Shown: positions 35,941 to 47,789 of the stretch, one piece after another | Layout: each line of letters opens with the position of its first letter | Numbering within the stretch: position 1 is the stretch's first letter | Position numbers and translations under genes: made by a program | Assembly (NCBI GenBank): GCA_038049695.1 | Contig: CP142457.1 | Location: forward strand, 25,868,501-25,932,500 | From: Cinnamomum chago | Taxonomy: Eukaryota > Streptophyta > Magnoliopsida > Laurales > Lauraceae | Reading direction: 5' to 3' | DNA: 64,000 nucleotides | The notes under the pieces: model-generated | What the model saw: only the letters and a program-made list of their open reading frames with translations | What the model was told of the DNA's origin: nothing | The model's database searches: none

Positions 35941-38900
35941 ATGGACATGAACCAGTCAGGAGGGCATCATTCTGGATCGTCGCAATCAGACGAATCGGCT
36001 TTGGATCTCGAAAGAAATTTATACATTCTCCCTAACTTGCCTACCTCAAGTCCGTCACCTCTTCAAGCATTCACATCTGGTGGTCAGCACTCTGAGAGCA
36101 ATGCGGCCTACTTCTCGTGGCCCACTTCTACTCGATTGAATAATGGTGCTGAAGATCGGGCAAATTACTTTGGAAACCTTCAGAAGCGGGTGCTGTGTGG
36201 GAATGTTGACCGGCTTCCGATTGGGCAACAAGCGACCACATTGCTTGATCTGATGACTATAAGAGCGTTTCACAGCAAGATTTTGCGCCATTATAGTCTT
36301 GGTACAGCAATTGGCTTCCGGATTCGACGGGGTGTGTTGACAGAGATACCTGCAATCCTTGTGTTTGTCGCAAGGAAAGTTCACAAGCAATGGCTCAGCC
36401 ATATTCAGTGCCTGCCTACTGCTCTTGAGGTAACATAGTAGTTGTTGGATGTTGCAGGGTGTGTTCAGGTGTTTGTGTAGTTGGTTCAAATTCCTTTTCT
36501 GAATGTTTGAGGTGGCGTGCTAGGGACCACAGTAAGTGGGATACTGTTTTCCTCCAATTTCTGTTCTAAGCCTGCATCAGCATGACAACATCATATCCAC
36601 TGCTTGAATCTCATAATGGAACAAATAACCATTTTTTCCTTCAAAATATGCAACCAATCATGACTTGGCATATATCAAAACAGGAGAGTTTCTCCTATGA
36701 GAGGACCACAATCCACATACTGTCCAAATGCAGTCCATCTCATGGGCCCACCTAGATGTGTGCCTATTGGTGGGGGAGGGTGTGATGGAATGGTCCCCTC
36801 ATGGTTAATGGTTGGAAAAAAAAAAGCTGTCAGATTATACATTCATTTGATATTCAAGTGAATGGTGAATAAAGTTTAGATGAGATGAGAGTCAAATTAG
36901 CACAGTACGCTGACCATTCTTAGGTGAGTGATCAAAGGTGTATGGGTGAGTGGTGGTGGTGGTGGTTGCGGGGGGGGGGGGGGGGGGTGGCGTGGCTGGG
37001 CTGGGGTTGATTTGAAGTAGGTACTGCTCTCAGTTCAAAAAGGTGGGCCTCATAGAGGAGGGACTGCACATGAAAAGTATGCAGTCTGTTCTCAGTTCAA
37101 AATTTTTCCGTCAAAACGTGACCTATATTTGGAACTTTGTGAGAATTCTTATGTTCTGTTGTGTTTTTATTTCATGTTATCTTTACCACAGAAAATTTAT
37201 CAGCTTCTCTAATCCAATGATAGGGGCCAGGTGGTGTATGGTGTGATGTGGATGTTGTTGAGTTCTCATATTATGGCGCACCAGCACCAACACCGAAAGA
37301 ACAGTTGTACTCGGAGCTTGTGGATGGCTTACGTGGAAGTGACCCATCCATTGGTTCTGGTTCGCAGGTATTGTTTGCATTGGTGTGGCAGTTTGAATTT
37401 GTTTACATTTTTGTTAGTAATTGAATGCAGAGTAGAATGACACCCATTCGAAGAGGGAGAACACTTCATTCCACTATCAACTCACCCATGAATTACAGCT
37501 TAAAGATTTTAGAGCCTCTCTAATCACCAAAACTTTGGCTTCATTAGTCTTTAACCTTCATTGGGGCCAAGAGAAAATGACAAATACATTATTCTTGCCA
37601 TTGTGACGAAGTCCTCAAAGTCAATCTCTGCCGGGACTGCGTTACCTCTAGCTGCCCCATTCACAGAAAAAAAAAAAAAAAAACACCCTTTATGGCAGGG
37701 GAAGTTATGAGGATGTTTTCTTTTGGATACCTGCATAACATAGATGCTTTATTGGACACAACACCATCAATATAGATATCCTTGAAGTCCTTAAAGGACC
37801 AATACCAGTTGGTCAACTTTAGCATGCCAGTGTTCTTCACATCTTCCTTCTCAGTCTTATATTATTGTTGACATTCCTATTGTTTTATTCTTTCCATGGT
37901 GTAAGTGTTTAGAAGCATGATGACATTATCCCCTTTGGTTATACATCATCCTAATCATCCTATTTATGTAAATAGAAAATCCATAGGTGAAACCAAACTC
38001 AAATTAGTACTTACTGTTATGAACCACTTAAAACCTAATGGATGGAATCCCAAAATTGAAAAACGAAGTGGAATACATAAAATTACACAAATCCTAAGGT
38101 GTATCACTTCTGAAAATCCTAAAGAACCACACAATATGATGAATTGGTTCCAAACTGAAAGTTCAAGCCTATGCTGCACCAAATTACAATCCCAGAATGA
38201 AATCACAAATAATAAACACAGTCAATGATCACTTAGAATGAAACACAACATATAACTTTGATCAAGAGCAATAAAGTGATCAAGAGTGATTCAAAATATG
38301 CAGCAATGTGATACAACTGTAGTAGATATGTCAATCAAGAGCACACTGCACTATAGCACGTGTAAAGCTCACCAGGCATGCCAATCTCACATTCATAAAG
38401 GATATGCCAATGAGAAATAAATCAAGAGGAGATGAACACATGAGATTTATAGTGGTTCGGTCAACATGGCCTACATCCACTCCTATTTTGACCATTCCCT
38501 TGATCTACAGTATTCACTATTTGAGGTTTTTAAAGAGGCTCTCCTCGAACCAAATAACCCTAAGATTTTTTGATGCAGTGGTTCAAATTCGATCACTTAG
38601 GTCTACTTCACCAACCTATTTTTTTTATAGTGGTTCGATCACAAAGGTCTAATCCGCTTTACAATGTATATGAATTGAAAATAAAAAAAGAACACTTGCT
38701 TCTAGGCAAAGATGATGCCTTGAGTGCCCTCCTAGATGTTCGGAACCGAAACTCCAAGCTTTAGCCTCCTTGCAATGCTCTATGGTGATAAAGATGCTTC
38801 AATGTGTACCCAATCAAGAGGGTAGAGGAGGTCTAGGTCTAGGGTGATTTGGGTTTACTATGTGAGCTTAAGAGGATACCCTAGCAAAAGGTAATAATTC

Positions 38901-41900
38901 CTCTAAACACACTTGTATGTGCTTTGAATGCTCTTTGATATGCCTATGAAGAGCCTACATGTGAGTGGAATTGGATTTTGGGAGTTCTGGAAGGTTGTTA
39001 CTTAGTGGCCAATTAGTGCTTGAAGAGATTTCTCAAAATCTCAAAAGATGGAGGCTTGGATATAAATCGGTAGAGCTCCAACGGCTAGTCGATGGTTAGC
39101 TGTAAACAGGCTACGGTTAGCCGTGACACCGAGCGGCTAGTTGGACCAGCAGTCAAAGTTTCCTATTTGTACAACGGTTAGTTGGATGGTTAGCCATAGG
39201 CGATTGGATTTCAAAAATACCGGAAAACAACATTTTGGAAAAGCGACAGTTGATCTTTAACGGTTTCTTTTTGGGAACATATGGTTAGCTGTCTGACATA
39301 TGGTTAGCTGTATGGTAACCGTAGTACAAAAATGCTTAGCATTCTGTAAAAGCAACCGTAGAGGGTTTACAGTGACCTTTCTGATGCTTTATGGTCTGTG
39401 ATGCCTAGATACAGCACGGATACGGCAGGGAGATGCCAAAGGGCATAGATACATCAAGGACATGGATTCTATGATGCCCGGATATAGCCACGGGTACGTA
39501 TACGGGACACGGGAACGAGCGTCCGATACGTCAACTTCAAAATCTTAGGATACGGATACGGGTACAGCATTCCTAGAAATATATAAATATAAATATTTGG
39601 TTAGGGATTTATTTTAGGTGGAATGCTTATTTTATCTCAATTTAGAGCTCAAATATTACAAGGCCCACTGTTTGTTTTAAGTTTTCAATGAGGTGGGCCT
39701 CACACTACAATATCTCAACATAGAAAAAGAGAGAAAAAAAAAAAGAAAAGTCGGCTGAGTGGCTAATTGGATCAGTAGAGCAACATTAAAAAGAGAAGAA
39801 AAGAAAAATGGGCTGAGTGGTTGATGGGCCCAGTAGCCCAACATTAAAAAAATGAAAGAAACAAAAAAGGCCCAACGGGCCCATACTCGTTTATAAGAGC
39901 GATGGATTCTTTTCTGCCCTTTCGTTGGCATCTCTAAGGCACAAACAAATGAGAGAAAAAAAAAAGAAGAAGAAAGAAGAAGAAGAAGAAGGAAAGAAAG
40001 AAAGAAAGAAAGAAAAAAGAACGGAAGAAGAAGAGGAGGAGGAATACTTGGCACATGAAGGTCGCAGCAGCAGCAATCGAAGAAGAAGCAGCAGCAGCAG
40101 TCGAAGCAGGAGCCCCAGTCGAAGTAGGTGGGTCTCCTCCCCCTCCTCTTCTTTTTTGTTTTCCTTTTGATCAAACTAAGAGAGAGACAGAAATTGGCTG
40201 AAATGGAAAATCTACCGAAATATTGGGCGAAAAATAATGCAAGCCGTATCCTGAAATTGGCCCCCCCGTATCCAAGCCGTATCTTGTGGTATCCCGTACC
40301 GGTATCCGTATCGGACCGTATCGGTACGGGTACCACAGGTAATTTGCCGTATCCGTGTATCATAGCATGGATTTTGCATGTAAAAAAGTGAAGTATCGGA
40401 TACGATACGACACGATACGTTGCACATTTTGAAGTATCCGTGCATTATATCTTACGGTTATCTGCGACCTAGGTACGGCTAGCTGTGAGGCCTACAGTTG
40501 AGCAACTTAGTTGTTCGGATTAGCCAATTAAAGCTTATGCATTTAACTACTTGGGTTGAGGGTTGTAAGGGCCTATTCTTGATTTGCCTAAGGTGCAATT
40601 TACCTGAATAGGTTGGCACAAAATGGATTGCACCTTCATGAAATATTGGCCTTCCAAGACTTGATCTTCTGGACTTGAACTTAACTCCATTGTTGAAGCT
40701 TCCAGACGCAAGGTCTTGGACTTAGACACGGACTTGACAACTCATGGAAGTGCATATTTGACTATGGCACTAATAATCTTCCCCTTTGTCAATTTTGTGG
40801 CAAATCACCTATTCTAGACAAAATTACAGACCTATGGACTTAATCATAACCAAGAAATAAAGTACATGATCTTTACAGAGATGCAACTGTTACATCTCAA
40901 AATAACATTACTACACTACATTTTTAAACACCAACGACCCTTGAGAATATGCTTGATATCAGAAATATATACCTGCATAAGACATTGAAAAACATATTCT
41001 TGGTGGGATATATTCTCCCTCTTAAACATTAGCAAATATAATATGGTTTAATTGAGTCTAAAGCTCCCCCTAAGTTCTGTTAGTCCTCAATCTCTTCTCC
41101 CCCCTTTTGTCATTAAGTTGACAAAGATTTAACATTGCAAATATAATATGTTTTAATTGAGTCTAAAGCTCCCCCTGAGTCTGTTACTCCTCAATCTCTT
41201 CTCCCCCCTTTTGTCATAAAGTTGACAAAGATTTGACTATGGACTTAGTGGAGAGAGGCTCAAGGAAGAAATAGACATATATACCTGTAGAAGTACATGG
41301 TACATTTGCTAAAAATTTGTAACTATGAGCATTGGGGTATTAGGGAAGCATACACATAGATAGATGTGACTATAAAATCCACAACATGCTGTAATATGAG
41401 ATTGAAATTGCATGATATAACTGTAATGACACCCATGATTCAATTTCACCATAACCATCTCATTTAACATATATAACTAGAAGCACATAGAGATGAAAGA
41501 GCTAAGCTTGTATTCATAATGTAGGTTAAACAGTCAGACTACCTCCAAACGATCAACAAAACATCTAAATATAGAAACATCTAAAATAGTCCACCATCAA
41601 TTAACATCATAAAAATCCAGAAAATATCAAAACACAACCATAGAACCAATTAAACAATCATCTCCTTGTGCATCCAAAAAGAAATTAACCAATGGCCACA
41701 TCAGAACACCACCAAGCCCAACCATTTAAAATAATGTTGTACAAGAAGCAAGACTCCAAAACTACCCCGAGTCCGGTGGTGAAGGAGATGGAGATGCAGG
41801 TATCTCAACATCATTCGGCCTGCAACTCTTGGAGATGTTGGACAAGTACTGTAAGGTCTTCTTCATTAGCTTCATTATCTTGGACTACTTTATTGCTATT

Positions 41901-44900
41901 CTTCCGATGCCTTGCTCAAGAGCAGTCAACCTCGCCTCAATGGAGGGAGCTGGAGGTGGTGCTTGTTGAGGACTAGCTTCTTGTTCTTCCTCTTCTGAAG
42001 AACTCTGCACTTGTTGCTGGAGATGCATTTGTGATAAGTTAGGCCGGCCAAAAGTAGCTGGAACTATAGGCTTCTCCGAAGCCAGAATACGAACGCGATA
42101 AGCGTTGGCAATCTCGGTCATCAAATATCCAAAGGAAAGTGCATTGCGACTAGGAGAATCCACAAAACGAGCAATGGTGCGAGTGATGAGAGTAGGAAGG
42201 CAGATATTGACTCCTTGGGCAACTTGATGAAGGACATTTACATCTAAGGGGTCAATTCCGTTCGGTTCCCCTTGCGTGGGTAGACATTGAATGTGAATAT
42301 ATTGTGAAGGACCCGAAAATTTGGACGCAAGGTAAAGGAAGGGATAAAATTTCCTTCTCTCCAAGGAACAAATTTGCCACATAGGAATTCAGTGGCAGCA
42401 TTTCTCTCATCTAGCGATAGGAAATCTGACACAAACTTTGGACCATTAGATCTAGGAATGTGAAGAAGTGAAGATATCCTGTCAATATCTATGGCAATTT
42501 CTTGATTGGAGAATCTAACTGTGAAAGAATATTCCTCTTGAAAGTTGACTTTGGAAATGGAAGCATGCATTCTACTGACTATGGAGGGGTAAGCATTTCC
42601 GCACCAATCTAGAATAGCGTCACAACTTATGGCTCTGAGGAGATCAGGAATATCATACTAATCCACCAAATCTACAGTCAGCCGCCTTTCAACAATGATG
42701 GGCCTTTTTCTAAGCACTTTCGTATTCTAAGAATCTTGCTCAAGGGGCATGAGGGTGCGAGTTACGGGTGATGGAGTCAAGGAAGGAGATGTGCAATGAG
42801 ATCGTGTGCGTGACCCGGATGGGTGACCATGATGGAGAGGGAGATGGAGAACGAGGATGACGGGATGAGGATGCATGTGTAGTCCGTGTCCTCTTGCCAG
42901 TGTGCCAGGCGGTTTGTTTCGTTTTGGTCATGGAAAAAGAAGAGAGTGAAGGGTGAAAACACACAAAGGAAGAAAACACAAGGGAAAATCAAATAGAAGG
43001 AAATCACGGTGAGCTGTGAGCCACCGTGGAGGAATAGGACAAACGAAAATGAAGGAAGAAACAAAGAAGAGAAACACAGGCAACACTCTAAACTAGAATA
43101 AAACCTCTAAACACAAATCAAGAAGAGAAGGGAGAGGATTTACCATACATGAGGAGAAACAAGAGGAAGAGGAAGCCCTAGGTTGCAGTCGAACAAGAAT
43201 TGAGGAAACAAACTAAAATAGTAAACCCCAGTTTGACTTTTAAAAGTGGAGCTTGAGGTCTTACGGTTAGGCGTGGATTAGTCACAGTTAACCGTAGAAC
43301 AAAAATAAAAATATAAAAAAATATCAAAGGTTCAGCAAAAACTCACAAAATCAAACTAAAACAAGACATATGTACATACTACATATAAACAAGATATCTT
43401 GACCAAAAACAAAATTTGCCTTATGGAGCACACACCAATGGATTTTCTTAAATTCTCGAACTTTGATGCATACAATGGTTTAGTCAGGATTTCAGCCAAC
43501 TGATTCTCTGCAGGAATGTATTGGAGCACAATTGTTTCCTCTTCAACAAGTTCTCTAATAAAATGGTGCCGAATATCAATATGCTTGGTCAGAGAGTGTT
43601 GGACAGGATTTTTGGAGATATTAATGGCACTAGTATTATTACAATATAAACTCGTAACTCCTTGATGGATCCCATAATCCATTAGCATCCGTTTCATCCA
43701 GAGTAACTGAGAACAACAGCTACTAGCTACTATTTACTTAGCTTTGACGGGGGACAGAGACGTAGAGGTTTGCTTTTTGTTGTGCCAAGCAGCCAAGCAA
43801 TTTCCTATATAGAAACATCCTCCACTTGTGGATTTTTTATCATCTAAATTTCCAGCTCAATCAGTGTCGGAGTATCCAACCATAGATAGAGGAATGAGTC
43901 ATAGGGATACCACAACCCGGATTCTAAAGTGCTAGAAACATATTTGATAATCCTCTTTACAACAGCTAGGTGGGATTCTTTAGGGTTTGCCTGAAATCTA
44001 GCACAAGCTTCCACACTAAATGCAATGTTAGGTCTACTGGCTGTGAGATAAAGGAGGCTGCCTATCATACTCTTATACAAACTCGGGTTAACACTCTTAC
44101 TAGGAGGGTCTTTCGACAGCTTGAGTGTTGTACTCATAGGGGTATTGATCTGTTTCCCAGACTCAAATGCAAAATGTTTAACTAATTCACATGCATACGT
44201 GGTTTGGGAAATGAAAATACCATCCTTGAGTTGTTTAACTTGCAAACCCAAGAACAAGTTTAATTCACCGACCATATGTTGGAAAAATGGCTAAGAGTAA
44301 CACTATATTTGTCAACTTTGAGCCAAAATCTAAGTGGGACCCACTTATCATTTTAGGTGGGAATACATGGGAATGTAATCTACCCATGAGTAGATTAAGA
44401 ACATGTATTGGGTTGCTCTAATCCATTAAGAGTGAATGAGAAATTGCCTTCTAAACACCCCGAACTGAACCGGGCTTGGGCTTGGGCTTCACGCGAGTTG
44501 GGCCTGGCTCGGTCCACTACCCATTTATATATTTTTGGAGAAATTTCTTTTTTTCCAAAAGGGATGTGTCCATTCACATATGAAAGGGTGTGTCCAACCC
44601 AAGAGGTGTGTCCAAAGAGAAGCATCTGTTCACTGAACAGATGCAACCCCATGAATAGACATGAAGCAGGCTATGAATATTATCTTGTACATGCCTTCTT
44701 GCTCATTCCATTCATTGCAACTGCATTGCATTTGTGGCATCAGTCTGAGTCAAGAGAGAGTTCTACTACACGATTGGTTTGCCTGTCACATAGTTTATAG
44801 TGCTGCTACTGTGTGGATTGATCATTGTATCCTAGGAGACAAACGCCATGAAAGCCCGTTAGCACCGTTGCGGGGGCGAAATTTGTCTTTAGGACATTGT

Positions 44901-47758
44901 GTCAAACACTAGCCTTGATCAACTTTCTTTTGAGGATTTTCGGATCACTTAACTTCAACAAAAGTTCTATGTTTTATGCCTTCAAACAGTAAGTGGATTT
45001 CCATTACAATACTACATGCTGTAGTTTTGATTTACTGTTGTTTTGTTTCACTGTTGTGAGGAACTGTATCCTAAATACTGAACTATTATTGTATGTACTC
45101 GGAACAACACCATCCATACTCATTTCAAATTTAGATTGCATCAAGTTGGCAAAGGGGGCAGCCAATTCCTCATAGGTGGGTCCAAATACAATGTCATCTA
45201 CATAGATTTGGGCTATCGGAATAGAGTCCTTGGTCTTTTGAATAAAAAGTGTTTTGTCAACGCTCACCCTTTGAAAACCATAGTCAACCAAAAACTAGGT
45301 TGACCTCTCATACCATGCTCGAGGAGCTTGTTTAAGACCATAGAGGGCTTTCTTTAATCAAAATACATGATGTGGATATTTAGGGTTGATGAAACCTTTG
45401 GGTTGCTCAACGTAAACTTCCTCATCTAGTATTTCATTAAGGAAAGCACTCTTAACATCCATTTGATATGATTTAAAAAGAAAACAATGGCTTCCACAAC
45501 GTTGGGGTACCCTTGTGGACATCATGTACAAACATCTTGTTTGTGATGTTCTACTGATGTAATTAAGTTAATCGCACTGTTGTGGACTGAGGCTGGGTGA
45601 AGTGGGTGTGATTTGAATAGGTAGGCATTTTGAGATTTCCAAATATACTAAATGACAAGGGCTATGGTGTGAGAGTGAATTGACAAGTGCCAAAACCAAT
45701 TCCTGACCGTGGTAAAAGAGGCTGGTGTATGAAGTTGGGGGAAGAATTTATGCCAAACTGATTACATGGATATGCAAGCTGGTAATATGATGGGAATGAA
45801 ATGGTTGAGAACCATTGTTTTGAAAATTTGGGTTCGTATCGCAAATCGTTCGTACTAATGAATCGAATCGAATTGTGAATTGCATTGTGAATCGTAGGTT
45901 TTTTTTAATTTTTCTAATAAAATTGAAAAATAATTAAAAAAAGTAGTTATTCATAATCCATTCATTTTCCCATTCATAGCAGTATAAATACAATGAAAAA
46001 TAAGTCTATCATACAAGCATATCAAGAACATCATGACATATTAATATATAATAAACGATGTGTAAATAGTTAAATAAGTTGAAGGTATCAATATATATAT
46101 CTATTTTTTGCTACCTTTAAATCAAGATATTATAATAAAAATAAAATACGAACCATCAATCTTACACAGTCTGATATCATTTGAAGTTAAGAAAGTGTTT
46201 ATGATGAAAAAAAACTGAAAATGATTAAAAAATGGAGATATTATCAAGCTCCATACGTAGAGTCGAACACTTTCCAAATGCTTGATCTGATCTCTATTCA
46301 TCTTTAGAGCCTCCCCAAAGCTGCAAAAATTCTTTAAGAGGTTTCGTTAACTGCTAACTAACCTTTTAAAAGTAAAAACAGTAAAAGAACGAAAGGAAAA
46401 AGGTAAAAGATTATTAATATTAACTTATTGGTTGTAGCTATTATCGCTCAGCTGAATCGTAAGATTTGATGAAACGAGTATTGAATCGAAAGTTTCACAC
46501 CTGAATCCTAATATTCATTTGTAAATGAGAATTGTTGCGTGGAAAGAAATTGTTTCCCTTTGGATTTGGGATACGAATCCCAGTTTTTTGATAACTATGC
46601 CTGCAACAATTTCCACATGAAGAACTTGGTTTTTTAGGGTAGTACCGACTCCCATAGATGAAACCATGGGAGATGCGGTCTCATGTATGTGGTATCTAGG
46701 GCCTTATATATGGCTTTAACAGAAAAGGAACCTGCTGGCTCTGAGCCCCAACACATGGTATCTTCGCCAGTGATGAGGTTAACGATGGACTCATTCCATA
46801 GGGATCTAAGCTTGGAAGTGTCTCAGACCGTGGTCCTATTTATGATATAGGTGAGGTCCTTCACTCGTTTTGCGAGATCTGGGAGTGACAAGAAGATACT
46901 GTAGTTCTATAATATGCTAATTCAGAGGCGGATTGGCTAGCCAGAGGGGGTTTCTAGGACTTTCTTTGCATATTGCTCCTGACTGTTAATATGCTAATTT
47001 TCTTTATCCGGGTTGATGCCTTTTTTTGGGGGGCCTTTAGCTCCATCTTACTAGGTTTGATTGCCTTGCCCTTTTTTTTGGGGCCTTTCTGTTTCAGTAT
47101 AGAGCTCTTATACTGTAAAGTTCCTTTCGTGAATTAATACAATCATCCCTTAAAAAAAAGAAGAAGAGGATATTGTAATTCTGGAAGCTATTCAATGGTC
47201 CAACACCTGAAATCCAATGATGTAAGAAGATATCAATCTTTGATCCTTTGCCTAGAACCCATTTAATCTGGTCTGTGAATTTTTTTTTTTTTACTTTTTT
47301 TTTTTTTTATTTGTGTTTGTGCACTTCCAGAAATTCGAGTTACTTGGTTTGGGTTGGCAATGGTTGGAGTCATTTGACATTAAAGTACTATTAAGCTAGG
47401 CCTAGAAGATGTGCCCAAAATTGGGTCCAGATATCCGAGAAAACGCCATACGATGTGGGCTTTGAAGGCCTTAGATTGTATCTAAAGGTTATAAAACCCA
47501 AGCCCCCCTTGGTCCTCAGTGATGTTACCTTTTCCTGCACAATAGGCGTAAGGTGGTGTCCCTTCATTATTGTCCCTGACTAAAGAAAATATGAAGCCAG
47601 TGATTTGAAACGTGATTCCTGTTGTTGTGGGAGGTGTTCATGTGAATCATATGTTTGATTTGTAGCTGAGATGTTTGTTATTAGACCATTGTGTACGGCC
47701 TTCTGCTTTATATCATGAATTGAAAAAGAAAGTATCGCTTTAACTTTGTGGACTGTTA

Positions 47759-47789
<31 letters not shown>

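Larger units (their letters stand above)
45545..47575 (-). pseudogene. L1-type LINE fragment (RT C-terminus and zf-RVT), interrupted
   Basis: On the minus strand, GGLGFYNL near 47510 and [12 protein letters not shown] follow the LINE RT C-terminal pattern. [27 protein letters not shown] and [11 protein letters not shown] (46600-46830) are the zinc-binding RVT region found after plant L1 reverse transcriptases. The fragment is split by a + strand L1 tail (46909-47160) and by a hAT-like element (45813-46599). It has no endonuclease or RT core. Confidence 0.65.

Noticed and set aside
39677-40363. 228-codon open frame on the minus strand
   Set aside because: It is mostly Phe/Ser/Leu low complexity produced by a GAA/AAG-rich core and the subterminal repeats of the hAT-like element at 39469-40365.
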